Below, piece by piece: positions 16,937-26,365 of a stretch of DNA of 64,000 nucleotides. A program made the position numbers and the translations under genes. The number at the start of each line of letters is the position of its first letter. Positions within the stretch are counted from its first letter, which is position 1. The stretch is taken from NCBI GenBank assembly GCA_051653625.1, contig JBOFWM010000010.1:1-64000 (forward strand). The letters run 5' to 3'. This stretch comes from SFDP01 sp051653625 (GTDB lineage Bacteria; Bacillota; Clostridia; Lachnospirales; Lachnospiraceae). Under the pieces are notes generated by a model. That model saw only the letters and a program-made list of their open reading frames with translations. It was not told the origin of the DNA and did no database searches.

Positions 16937-17887
16937 TTATGTATTCTTTTTTTCAATTTCAATCTCATTATAAAAGTATTCTATAATCTCTCTATACGTT
17001 TTCCCCTCTTTGGCCATTTCATTTGCGCTATGTTGACTTAATCCATATCCATGACCAATCCCTTTTGTGGTAATTATAAAAAAACCTTCTTTGTATTCTA
17101 TCGAATATGTTGACGAAATAATATTAAATTCTTTTCGAAAAAGTTCTCCATCAATTTCTATATCATTAATTACAACACTACTTACATAATCATTTGCATC
17201 TAAAATTAAATTTAATGTCGCAATTTCATTTTCCTTCGTATATTCTTCTATTCTAGAAGTAAACTCGCGTTCTTTTATTTGTGTAGTGTTATAATATTCT
17301 TCTGATTCTTGATCTTTATTGCATTCCACACTCTTTAAATAAGCAGATTTGCCATACTGTCTAGTTTCTTTATTACTAATTCTATGAAAAGGCAATTCAA
17401 TTAACATATTATCATATGTAACAACCATTCCCTTTGTTTCATCTACCGCTTGTTTTATTTTATTGTAATTTTCTTGATACTTATCACCCCATAATAATTT
17501 CATTTCTTTTTCACTTAATGCACTTATCTTCAATGCTTCCTTCTCTTCTATTTTCTTCATACAATTTGTACGAAGTAAAATAGTTTGTACTTTAAGCATT
17601 TCTAATTCATATTCTATGGGTACATTTTTTGCAACTAAAAAAATTAAATATTCCTCAATTGGAATCGACTTTTTACCAAAAAATGAATCTACTTCTATAT
17701 AGATTTCACTCTTTACATATTCTTTTTCTTCTACTTTTTGCACTCCAAAGAAAGTACGAACTGCAAATGCTAAAATAAGCAACAAAAAAAGAAGAAACAT
17801 TAGATCTTTTACTTTATCTAATGTGCTTCTTCTTTCTTTTTTATGATAATCATAATACTGGTAAGAATAATTTGATCTATTTTTCAT
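16937..17887 (-). CDS. spoIID: Stage II sporulation protein D, peptidoglycan lytic enzyme
   Basis: SpoIID cleaves glycan strands during engulfment, at the mother-cell membrane. From ATG 17887 (GAGGGA site upstream; further in-frame sequence starts only with TTG 17917) the protein has 316 residues. It has a basic N-terminus, one membrane helix (about 28-48) and the SpoIID domain. The catalytic glutamate motif EMLKVQTILLRTN (Glu96) corresponds to the family EALKAQAVAART, and the C-terminal GIGHGYGLSQHSANEMA matches GHGVGMSQ. A sigma-E-like promoter lies at 17935-17963. The spoIIQ-like gene follows. Confidence 0.9.
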   Translation of the reverse strand: MKNRSNYSYQYYDYHKKERRSTLDKVKDLMFLLFLLLILAFAVRTFFGVQKVEEKEYVKSEIYIEVDSFFGKKSIPIEEYLIFLVAKNVPIEYELEMLKVQTILLRTNCMKKIEEKEALKISALSEKEMKLLWGDKYQENYNKIKQAVDETKGMVVTYDNMLIELPFHRISNKETRQYGKSAYLKSVECNKDQESEEYYNTTQIKEREFTSRIEEYTKENEIATLNLILDANDYVSSVVINDIEIDGELFRKEFNIISSTYSIEYKEGFFIITTKGIGHGYGLSQHSANEMAKEGKTYREIIEYFYNEIEIEKKNT

Positions 17888-17934
17888 ATCGCTGTTCCCT
17901 CTTTCATACCTATTCAAAACGAATCCTTGAATCT

Positions 17935-17963
17935 ATTGTATGAAAGTATTGGTACAAACTATA
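17935..17963 (-). promoter_or_regulatory. Candidate sigma-E promoter of spoIID
   Basis: On the minus strand CATACAAT (17935-17942) is an exact match to the sigma-E -10 consensus, with TATAGTT (17957-17963) 14 bp upstream as -35. It lies in the 85-bp gap between the aconitase-family gene and spoIID. B. subtilis spoIID is sigma-E dependent. Confidence 0.6.
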
Positions 17964-17972
17964 ACCATATCT

Positions 17973-20261
17973 CTATGAAACTTTATTATAATTAATCAAA
18001 CAACCTTTTAAAATAATTTCTCTTTCTTCATCTGTTAATTCTAAAAGAGATACTTCAAATTCTACTAAACCTTCTTCTTTTACAACATATCCTTTTATCA
18101 CATCTGCTTTTGTTTCTACAGCTTCTTTGATATTTGGGAAGAATAAATAATCTAAATTTTTAAATGGAATTGTTGTTTCTTTTATAACAAAAGGTAACAT
18201 CCCCCAGTTAATTAAATTTGAACGATATCTTTTTGTTGCATACTCATTTGCAATATTTGCCCATCCACCTAATACTTTTTGACAACTTGCTGCTTGTTCT
18301 CTTGCCGAACCATCTCCTGGTTTTACTGCAAAAATCGTAGAGCCAAATCCCATATTGTTTTCTTCTACTGATGAAAATGTTTCAGAAATTTTATCTAATA
18401 TAGGTTTTAATTCTGGTTTTGCACCTACTGCTGATTTTCCTTCAATTAATGCTGTTTGAGCTACTTGAATTTCTTTTGCTCGTTTTACATAATTTGGATC
18501 TTTTCTTGATAATGTAAATTCTGCAAGTCCTAAAGGGTTTGAACGATAAGATGATGTTTCTCCTGACGGAATTAATTCATCTGTTGTTGTAACTGGATCA
18601 TGAATTTCCGCAACTACTTGAAGTAATAAGTTTTGTGGTAATGCTCCCATAGTTGGCCAATCTTTAATATTTGGTCCAAACTTTATTTCAACACTATCAT
18701 CTGCAATCCCTTTGGAATCAAATACTCTATTTGCATAGATTTTTGAATCGAAGTGGTATTTATATTGGCCTATTGTTCCATCAAAATCTGTAGCAGCTGT
18801 TAAGAACCCTTTATTTGCTGCTGTTGCTGCAATACTTCTAGCATCCATTAATGCTACTGATGAGATTTGTCCATTTTGCAATTTAGATCCTTCTCTATTT
18901 GGGAAGTTTCTAGTCGAATGACGAATACTAAATGCATTATTTGCTGGTGTATCACCTGCTCCAAAACATGGTCCACAAAAAGCTGTTTTCATAACTGCTC
19001 CCGCTTCCAACAAAGAAGCCGCACAGCCATTTTTTATCAACTCCATATAAATCGGTGTAGAAGCTGGATATACACTTAATGTAAATTCATCTGCTCCAAT
19101 ATAAGCACCTTTTAAAATATCCGCTGCTTCACAAATATTTTCAAATCCACCACCTGCACAACCTGCAATAATTCCTTGTTCTACATATAATTTTCCATTA
19201 CGTACTTTATCTTGCAAAGAATAATGAACTGCGCCATCTAAACTTACCATTGCGCGTTTTTCAACTTCTGCTAAAATGTCACCTAAATTTGCATTTACAT
19301 CATCAATTGTATATGTATTGCTTGGGTGAAATGGCATAGCAATCATAGGTTTTACTTGATCTAAATCTACGATAATTGCACCTTCATAATACGTCACTTC
19401 TTTTGGTTGTAAGAATTTATACTCTTCTTTTCTTCCGTGAATTTCATAAAATTCTTTGATAGTATCATCTGTTTGCCAAATAGAAGACAAACAAGTTGTT
19501 TCCGTGGTCATAACATCAATTCCGATTCTATAATCTGCACTTAAGTTAGCAACTCCTGGCCCAACAAATTCCATAACCTTATTTTTTACATATCCACTGG
19601 CAAATACTTTTCCAATAATCGCAAGGGCAACATCTTGAGGGCCTACTCCTCTTTTAGGTGCTCCTGTCAAATATACTGCCACTACTTCTGGCATATTAAT
19701 ATCATATGTTTGATTTAACAATTGTTTTACAAGCTCTGGTCCACCTTCTCCCATTGCCATTGTTCCTAATGCACCATATCTTGTATGGGAATCGGAACCT
19801 AAAATCATCTTTCCTCCACCTGCAAGCATTTCTCTTGCATATTGATGTATTACGGCTTGATGTGGTGGTACATATACTCCACCATATTTTTTAGCACAAG
19901 TTAGACCATACATATGATCATCTTCATTTATTGTTCCACCTACTGCACACAAAGAGTTATGACAATTTGTAAGTACATAAGGAATTGGAAATTTTTCTAA
20001 TCCTGATGCTCTTGCTGTTTGAATAATTCCAACAAACGTAATATCATGAGACGTTAACTTATCAAATTTCACTTTCAATTTTGTATCGTTTCCTGATGTA
20101 TTGTGATTCGTTAGAATTTCATAAGCAATACTACCTTTTGCTGCTTCTTCTTTTGTAATTTCTATTCCTGTTTTATTTTTTATATATGCGCTTGCATCAT
20201 TTTCTTCAAGAATAAGCTCTCCATTTACAAGATATGCGCCTTTTGTTGATAATGAAATCAT
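17973..20261 (-). CDS. Aconitase-family hydratase (YbhJ-like)
   Basis: The 762-residue protein has the full aconitase fold. Cluster ligands are present: Cys368 (IAGCAGGG) and Cys429/Cys432 (FCGPCFG). Other marks are SDSHTRYG (His159) and the swivel-domain GDGSAREQAASCQKVLGG. Cluster and catalytic positions look intact, but several motifs differ from true AcnA/AcnB (IAGCAGGG for IGSCTNSS), more like the YbhJ-type paralogues. Citrate to isocitrate activity is plausible but unproven. No citrate synthase or isocitrate dehydrogenase is adjacent. CGGAGGT precedes the start. It follows glgP by 17 bp. Confidence 0.85.
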   Translation of the reverse strand: MISLSTKGAYLVNGELILEENDASAYIKNKTGIEITKEEAAKGSIAYEILTNHNTSGNDTKLKVKFDKLTSHDITFVGIIQTARASGLEKFPIPYVLTNCHNSLCAVGGTINEDDHMYGLTCAKKYGGVYVPPHQAVIHQYAREMLAGGGKMILGSDSHTRYGALGTMAMGEGGPELVKQLLNQTYDINMPEVVAVYLTGAPKRGVGPQDVALAIIGKVFASGYVKNKVMEFVGPGVANLSADYRIGIDVMTTETTCLSSIWQTDDTIKEFYEIHGRKEEYKFLQPKEVTYYEGAIIVDLDQVKPMIAMPFHPSNTYTIDDVNANLGDILAEVEKRAMVSLDGAVHYSLQDKVRNGKLYVEQGIIAGCAGGGFENICEAADILKGAYIGADEFTLSVYPASTPIYMELIKNGCAASLLEAGAVMKTAFCGPCFGAGDTPANNAFSIRHSTRNFPNREGSKLQNGQISSVALMDARSIAATAANKGFLTAATDFDGTIGQYKYHFDSKIYANRVFDSKGIADDSVEIKFGPNIKDWPTMGALPQNLLLQVVAEIHDPVTTTDELIPSGETSSYRSNPLGLAEFTLSRKDPNYVKRAKEIQVAQTALIEGKSAVGAKPELKPILDKISETFSSVEENNMGFGSTIFAVKPGDGSAREQAASCQKVLGGWANIANEYATKRYRSNLINWGMLPFVIKETTIPFKNLDYLFFPNIKEAVETKADVIKGYVVKEEGLVEFEVSLLELTDEEREIILKGCLINYNKVS

Positions 20262-20278
20262 GTCTTAACCTCCGGTTT

Positions 20279-22756
20279 TTACTTCTTCTTTATTACTACT
20301 TTTTTTAATTTCCAGATATCATCTACATACTCTTGAATGGTTCGATCTGATGTAAATTTTCCAGAATATGATGTATTTAAAATTGCACTTTTTGCCCATC
20401 TACTTTCATCTTGATATGCTTTTGCAATCCGTTCTTGCGCTTCTACATATCCTCTAAAGTCTTTTAAGATAAAGTAACGATCTGCAACCGATGTTTCTTG
20501 TGTGTTTACTAAGGAATTATATAAACATCTAAATCTTTCTGGGTCATCTGGTGCATATGTACCATTTACAAGTTGCATTAATACTTTACGAATATCACTA
20601 TCTTGATTAAAGATTTCCATTGGATTATATCCGCCATAATTTTCATATTGAATAACCTCATCTGAAGATAATCCAAAGATAAATGCATGTTCTTCCCCAA
20701 CTTCTTCAACAATTTCAACATTTGCTCCATCCATAGTTCCTAAAGTAAGAGCCCCATTTAACATGAATTTCATATTACCCGTTCCAGATGCCTCTTTACT
20801 TGCAGTTGAAATTTGTTCTGATACATCTGCTGCCGCAAAAATCATCTCTGCATTTGATACGCGGTAATTTTCAATAAATACAACTTTAATTTTCCCTTTA
20901 ATGGCTGGATCATTATTTACCACATCTGCTACCGAATTAATTAACTTAATAGTCATCTTTGCATTATGATATCCTGCTGCCGCTTTTGCTCCAAAAATAA
21001 ATGTTCTTGGATATAGATTCATCTCTGGATTTTCTTTCATTTTATTATACAAATACATAATATGAAGCACATTTAATAATTGTCGTTTATACTCATGTAA
21101 TCTTTTGACTTGAACATCAAATATTGATCTAGGATTTACTTCAATTCCATTGTGCTCTAAAATATAATTTGCAAGACGCACTTTATTTTGATATTTAATA
21201 TTCATAAATTCTTGTTGTGCTTTTTTATCATCTGCATAAATTGCAAGTTTTTTCATCTCAGGTAAATCCGTAATCCATTCACTACCTATATGATTGGTTA
21301 CCCAATTTGCTAACAATGGATTTCCATGAAGTAAAAATCTTCTTTGTGTAATTCCATTTGTTTTATTATTGAACTTTTCTGGCATCATTTCATAAAAATC
21401 TTTTAATTCTTGTTTCATCAAAATTTCTGTATGTAACTGTGCAACACCATTAACAGAATAACCTGCTGCAATTGCAAGGTTTGCCATTTTCACTTGCTCA
21501 TCATAAATAATTGCCATTGCACGAACTTTATCTTGATTTCCTGGATACATTTCTAAAATCTTTGCTACAAATCTTCTATTAATTTCTTCTACAATTTGAT
21601 AAATTCTTGGAAGCAAACGATCAAATAATTCAATTGGCCATTTTTCTAATGCTTCTGACATAATTGTGTGATTTGTATAAGCACAAGTTTGTCTTGTTAC
21701 TTCCCAAGCTTCTTCCCAATTCAAATTATGTTCATCCATTAAAATTCTCATAAGTTCCGCTATTGCTACTGTTGGATGTGTATCATTTAATTGAAATGTT
21801 ACTTTTTCATGGAATTTTTTTATATCATCATGTTTCTTTAAATATTTCTCAACTGCTTCTTGCACTGAAGCAGATATGAAGAAATATTGTTGTTTTAATC
21901 GCAACTCTTTCCCAGCATAATGATTATCATTTGGATATAATACTTCACAAATATTTTTTGCAAGATTTTCTTGTTCTACTGCTTTTCTATAGTCCCCTTT
22001 ATCAAAAGAATCTAGTTGGAAACATTCCATTGCTTCCGCATCCCAAATTCTTAATGTATTTACAATACCATTCCCATATCCTACAATTGGAATATCATAA
22101 GGTACTGCTTTTACTGATTGATAATTTTCTTGCACAAATCTACTTCTTCCATCTTGATCTATTTCTATTTTTACATATCCACCAAATTTTACTTCTTTTG
22201 TATATTCTGGTCTTCTAAGTTCAAATGGATTTCCTTCTGTCAACCATCGATCTGGTACTTCCACTTGATAGCCATCACGAATCTCTTGTTTAAACATTCC
22301 ATATCTGTAACGTATTCCGCAACCATATGCCGGATATCCTAAAGTTGCTAAAGAATCTAGAAAACATGCTGCAAGACGACCAAGTCCACCATTACCAAGC
22401 GCTGCATCTGGTTCTTCATCTTCTACCATATTAATGTCAACACCCAATTCTTTTAAAGAAGCTTCTACTGCATCATATGCTTGTAGATTAATCAGATTAT
22501 TCCCAAGAGCTCTCCCCATTAAAAACTCCATGGATAAGTAGTATACAACTTTACAATCTTGCTTGTCGTATTCCTTTTGTGTTTCTAACCAATGATCTAC
22601 TACTACATCCTTAATAGCATACGATACCGCTTGAAAAATTTGTTGCTTTGTTGCTTCTTCCAATGTTTTTCTATAAAGTGTTTTAATATTATATAATACA
22701 CTTCTTTTGAACAATTCCTTATCAAATTTTAAACTCATTGTAGTTTTTTTTGCCAT
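20279..22756 (-). CDS. glgP: Glycogen phosphorylase
   Basis: This PLP enzyme releases glucose-1-phosphate from glycogen. The 825-residue protein has the family pattern: NGGLGRLAACFLDSLATL near residue 112, the C-terminal KRLHEYKRQLLN, and the PLP-lysine motif EASGTGNMKFMLNG. Length is normal. It follows ileS by 43 bp and precedes the hydratase gene. The biosynthetic glgC-glgD pair lies 11 kb away, so degradation and synthesis genes are in separate transcription units. The start has a GGAGGG-type site. Confidence 0.97.
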   Translation of the reverse strand: MAKKTTMSLKFDKELFKRSVLYNIKTLYRKTLEEATKQQIFQAVSYAIKDVVVDHWLETQKEYDKQDCKVVYYLSMEFLMGRALGNNLINLQAYDAVEASLKELGVDINMVEDEEPDAALGNGGLGRLAACFLDSLATLGYPAYGCGIRYRYGMFKQEIRDGYQVEVPDRWLTEGNPFELRRPEYTKEVKFGGYVKIEIDQDGRSRFVQENYQSVKAVPYDIPIVGYGNGIVNTLRIWDAEAMECFQLDSFDKGDYRKAVEQENLAKNICEVLYPNDNHYAGKELRLKQQYFFISASVQEAVEKYLKKHDDIKKFHEKVTFQLNDTHPTVAIAELMRILMDEHNLNWEEAWEVTRQTCAYTNHTIMSEALEKWPIELFDRLLPRIYQIVEEINRRFVAKILEMYPGNQDKVRAMAIIYDEQVKMANLAIAAGYSVNGVAQLHTEILMKQELKDFYEMMPEKFNNKTNGITQRRFLLHGNPLLANWVTNHIGSEWITDLPEMKKLAIYADDKKAQQEFMNIKYQNKVRLANYILEHNGIEVNPRSIFDVQVKRLHEYKRQLLNVLHIMYLYNKMKENPEMNLYPRTFIFGAKAAAGYHNAKMTIKLINSVADVVNNDPAIKGKIKVVFIENYRVSNAEMIFAAADVSEQISTASKEASGTGNMKFMLNGALTLGTMDGANVEIVEEVGEEHAFIFGLSSDEVIQYENYGGYNPMEIFNQDSDIRKVLMQLVNGTYAPDDPERFRCLYNSLVNTQETSVADRYFILKDFRGYVEAQERIAKAYQDESRWAKSAILNTSYSGKFTSDRTIQEYVDDIWKLKKVVIKKK

Positions 22757-22799
22757 ACCTTCTTACCCTCCTCATAGTTTATTACGAATCATTTTGTTA

Positions 22800-25700
22800 T
22801 TAAATACACTCTACTCCTATTGTAACATTTTCCCCATTAACATTCCACTCTTTCTTATTTTCAAGCTCTTTGTCAAAGATAAAAGAATCGGCAAGTACTT
22901 TTGTTCCAATATTTGTTTTGTTGTTTTCAACAATTTCTTTAATTCGAGCATTTCCAGAAATAGAAACTTTAATATGATCTGTAACCTCAAAATCTGTTTC
23001 TTTACGCATCGTTTGAATTTTACTTATTATTTCGTATACAAATCCCTCTTCTACTAATTCTTCTGTTAAATTTGTATCTAATACAACTGTAATTCCATTA
23101 TCATCTTCCGACACATATCCTTCTTTTTGTTCCATTGCAATTAATAAATCTGCTTCTTCTAACACAACTTCTACCTCTTCAACAACAAAAGAAATTTTTC
23201 CTGTTTCTTTTAATGTATCCATTGCATCATTTCCATCAAGATTTGATAATTCTTTTTGAATTCCGCCTAATTGTTTTCCATATTTTGGACCTACTGTTTT
23301 AAGCTGTGGTTTAAAGTTATATGTTGTAAATTCACGAACATCTTCTGTAAAAATTACTTCTTTTACATTTAATTCTTCGCAAATAATATCTGTATAGAAA
23401 GAATCAAGTTTGAAATCTGCTTTAATAAACATTTTTCCAATTGGTTGTCTATTCTTGATGTTTGCCGCATTTCTACATGCACGTCCCATTACAACTACAT
23501 CTAATAAAGATTCCATATTTTCTTCTAGTTTTTTATTAATCCATTCCCCATTTGATACTGGATAATCACATAAATGAATACTTTCAAGTGCATTTTTGTC
23601 GATACTTCTTACTAGGTTTTGATAGATTTCTTCTGTCATAAAAGGAATAAGTGGTGCTGCAACTTTTGAAACACTAACTAATGCTGTATGAAGTGTCATA
23701 TACGCATTAATTTTATCTTGTTCCATTCCTTTTGCCCAAAAACGCTCTCTTCCACGTCTTACATACCAATTACTCATTTCATCTACAAATTCTTGTAATG
23801 CTCTTGCTGATTCTGGAATTCTATAATGTTCAAGATGGTCATCTACTGTAGCAATTAAACTATTTAACTTAGATAAAAGCCATTTATCCATAACAGGTAG
23901 TTCATCATACTTTAATTCATATTTTGTTGCATCAAATCCATCAATATTTGCATAAAGAACAAAGAATGCATACGTATTCCATAATGTACCCATGAACTTA
24001 CGTTGTCCTTCTACTACTGCTTTTCCATGAAATCTATTTGGTAACCATGGCGCAGAATTTACATAGAAATACCAACGAATTGCATCTGCCCCATATGTTT
24101 CTAATGCATCAAAAGGATCTACTGCATTCCCTTTTGATTTACTCATTTTTTGACCATTTTCATCTTGAACATGACCTAAAACAATTACATTTTCATATGG
24201 TGCTTTATTAAATAATAAGGTTGACTCTGCAAGAAGAGAATAAAACCATCCTCTTGTTTGATCCACAGCTTCTGAGATAAATTGTGCTGGAAATTGTGAT
24301 TCAAATAATTCTTTATTTTCGAATGGATAATGGTGTTGTGCAAAAGGCATCGCTCCTGAATCAAACCAACAATCAATTACTTCTGGAACACGTGTCATAG
24401 TTTTTTGGCATTTTTCACATGGGAATGTAATTTCATCGATGTATGGTCTATGAAGCTCTACTGTTTTAGCGTTTTCGTTTTTACTCATTTGATATAGTTC
24501 TTCACGACTTCCAATAGCATGGAAATGGCCACATTCACATTCCCACATATTTAAAGGTGTTCCCCAATATCTATTTCTTGAAATTCCCCAATCTTGAATA
24601 TTTTCTAACCAATCTCCAAAACGTCCTTTTCCAATAGATTCTGGAATCCAATTAATTGTATTATTATTACGAATTAAATCTTCTTTTACTGCAGTCATTT
24701 TGATGAACCACGATTCTCTTGCATAATAAATAAGTGGTGTATCACATCTCCAACAATGTGGATAACTATGCTCATAGTTTGGAGAAGAGAATAATAATCC
24801 TGCTGTTTTAAGTGCAATAATAATCTCTTTATCTGCATCCTTACAAAAGGTTCCAGCCCAAGGTGTTTCTTGTGCCATTTCCCCTTTACTATCTACTAAT
24901 TGTATAAATGGTAAATCGTAATTTCTTCCTACTTTAGCATCATCTTCCCCAAATGCTGGTGCAATATGAACTACACCCGTACCATCCGAAAGTGTTACAT
25001 ACTCATCACACGTTACATAAAATGCTTTTTTATTTTGTTTTTCACAAAGTGCTACCGAAAAATCAAACAAAGGTACATATTCTTTGTATTCTAACTCTTT
25101 TCCTGTACAAGTTTTCAAAACTTCATATGCTTTCTCGCCTTCACCTGCAAGTGAGCCTAATACAGAATCTAGTAGTGCCTCTGCAAGATAATACGTATAT
25201 CCATCTATTGCTTTTACTAAAGCATATGTTTCATTTGGATTAACACAAAGTGCCAAGTTTGAAGGCAATGTCCAAGGTGTTGTTGTCCAAGCAAGAATGT
25301 AAGCATCTTCCTCTTTTACTTTAAATCTTGCAATCGCCGAACGTTCTTTTACATCTTTATATCCTTGTGCAACTTCATGAGAAGATAACGGTGTTCCACA
25401 ACGTGGACAATAAGGTACAATCTTAAATCCTTTGTATAATAAGTCTTTATCCCAAATGGTTTTTAATGCCCACCACTCTGACTCAATAAAATTATCATGA
25501 TATGTTACATAAGGGTCTTCCATATCTGCCCAGAATCCTACTGTTCCTGAAAAATCTTCCCACATTCCCTTATATTTCCAAACACTTTCCTTACATTTAT
25601 CAATAAAAGGATCAAGTCCGTATGCTTCAATTTGTTCTTTTCCATCTAATCCTAATAATTTTTCTACTTCTAATTCTACTGGAAGTCCATGTGTATCCCA

Positions 25701-25952
25701 TCCAGCTTTTCTAGGAACCATATATCCTTTCATTGTACGATATCTTGGAATCATATCTTTAATAACACGAGTTAATACATGTCCAATATGTGGTTTTCCA
25801 TTTGCTGTTGGAGGTCCATCATAAAAAGTATAAGTTTCTCCTTCTTTACGATTCTCCATACTTTTTTCAAAAATTTGATGTTCTTGCCAAAATGCAAGCA
25901 CATTTTTCTCTCTGTCCACAAAATTCAAATTACTGTCTACTTTTTGATACAT
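22800..25952 (-). CDS. ileS: Isoleucyl-tRNA synthetase, type 2 (eukaryal-like)
   Basis: IleRS charges tRNA-Ile. From ATG 25952 the protein has 1050 residues, with PHIGH (54-58) and KMSKS (602-606). The N-terminus (NFVDREKNVLAFWQEHQIFEKS), THGLPVELEVEK and the long C-terminal part match the eukaryal-like IleS2 group rather than the usual bacterial IleS1. Members of IleS2 often tolerate mupirocin. The frame is open back to 26066, but that part lies in the T-box leader and lacks conserved sequence. Expression is probably controlled by uncharged tRNA-Ile through the T-box. Confidence 0.96.
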   Translation of the reverse strand: MYQKVDSNLNFVDREKNVLAFWQEHQIFEKSMENRKEGETYTFYDGPPTANGKPHIGHVLTRVIKDMIPRYRTMKGYMVPRKAGWDTHGLPVELEVEKLLGLDGKEQIEAYGLDPFIDKCKESVWKYKGMWEDFSGTVGFWADMEDPYVTYHDNFIESEWWALKTIWDKDLLYKGFKIVPYCPRCGTPLSSHEVAQGYKDVKERSAIARFKVKEEDAYILAWTTTPWTLPSNLALCVNPNETYALVKAIDGYTYYLAEALLDSVLGSLAGEGEKAYEVLKTCTGKELEYKEYVPLFDFSVALCEKQNKKAFYVTCDEYVTLSDGTGVVHIAPAFGEDDAKVGRNYDLPFIQLVDSKGEMAQETPWAGTFCKDADKEIIIALKTAGLLFSSPNYEHSYPHCWRCDTPLIYYARESWFIKMTAVKEDLIRNNNTINWIPESIGKGRFGDWLENIQDWGISRNRYWGTPLNMWECECGHFHAIGSREELYQMSKNENAKTVELHRPYIDEITFPCEKCQKTMTRVPEVIDCWFDSGAMPFAQHHYPFENKELFESQFPAQFISEAVDQTRGWFYSLLAESTLLFNKAPYENVIVLGHVQDENGQKMSKSKGNAVDPFDALETYGADAIRWYFYVNSAPWLPNRFHGKAVVEGQRKFMGTLWNTYAFFVLYANIDGFDATKYELKYDELPVMDKWLLSKLNSLIATVDDHLEHYRIPESARALQEFVDEMSNWYVRRGRERFWAKGMEQDKINAYMTLHTALVSVSKVAAPLIPFMTEEIYQNLVRSIDKNALESIHLCDYPVSNGEWINKKLEENMESLLDVVVMGRACRNAANIKNRQPIGKMFIKADFKLDSFYTDIICEELNVKEVIFTEDVREFTTYNFKPQLKTVGPKYGKQLGGIQKELSNLDGNDAMDTLKETGKISFVVEEVEVVLEEADLLIAMEQKEGYVSEDDNGITVVLDTNLTEELVEEGFVYEIISKIQTMRKETDFEVTDHIKVSISGNARIKEIVENNKTNIGTKVLADSFIFDKELENKKEWNVNGENVTIGVECI

Positions 25953-25993
25953 TTTTTTAATCCATTCCTTCCTTGTGTTAACTAGTTCTAAAT

Positions 25994-26025
25994 AAAAAAG
26001 CCCCATCCTTGTAAAAGGACGAGGC
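25994..26025 (-). terminator. T-box attenuator terminator
   Basis: GCCTCGTCC (complement of 26017-26025) pairs with GGATGGGGC (complement of 26000-26008), followed by six U residues. It sits 42 bases before the ileS start codon and would form when the antiterminator does not. Confidence 0.88.
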
Positions 26026-26252
26026 AAAAATCTCGTGTATGAACCACCCATTACTCGTACGACCAATTTACATAGTTTATACGCGCGTGCAAATAACGGT
26101 GCACAACCGACATCACCTACTTAATTTCAGCTTGTAACTCAGAAGTGATTTTCAATCTCTCTCTATTCCTATCCGTCTTACACCATCACGAACTCGCTAT
26201 AATTTTCAAAAGAGTTTACTGTCTTCCTCATAGTCATTACTTATTTATATAC
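25994..26252 (-). promoter_or_regulatory. T-box riboswitch controlling ileS
   Basis: The minus-strand leader shows T-box parts in order: a stem I region with TGATGGTGTAAGACGG and an ATT codon (26154-26156) in a specifier-like purine-rich loop, then TCACTTCTGAGTT, the T-box core GGGTGGTTCATACACG (26034-26049) and a terminator. TGGT in the core can pair with the ACCA end of tRNA-Ile, and ATT is an isoleucine codon, both fitting the downstream gene. The exact 5' end is inferred from the promoter. Confidence 0.9.
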
Positions 26253-26259
26253 TGAATCA

Positions 26260-26289
26260 ATTATAATGTTTTCTTGTACTTTTTGTCAA
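26260..26289 (-). promoter_or_regulatory. Sigma-A promoter of the ileS T-box transcript
   Basis: Perfect TTGACA (complement of 26284-26289) and TATAAT (complement of 26260-26265) with an 18-bp spacer. It is back-to-back with the pncB promoter. Confidence 0.85.
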
Positions 26290-26297
26290 TATGAAAG

Positions 26298-26326
26298 TTG
26301 CAAACATACTCTATTAGGTGTATAGT
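26298..26326 (+). promoter_or_regulatory. Candidate sigma-A promoter of pncB
   Basis: TTGCAA (26298-26303), 17-bp spacer and TATAGT (26321-26326), 39 bp before the pncB start. Only eight bases separate its -35 from that of the ileS promoter. With the T-box, these promoters account for the 412-bp gap between ileS and pncB. Confidence 0.55.
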
Positions 26327-26365
26327 AGGTTTAAATAATTTGTTAAGGAAAATGAGGAAAAATCC

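Noticed and set aside
25953..26066. N-terminal extension of ileS to 26066
   Set aside because: The frame is open, but the sequence is the T-box core and terminator; conserved protein sequence begins at the ATG at 25952.
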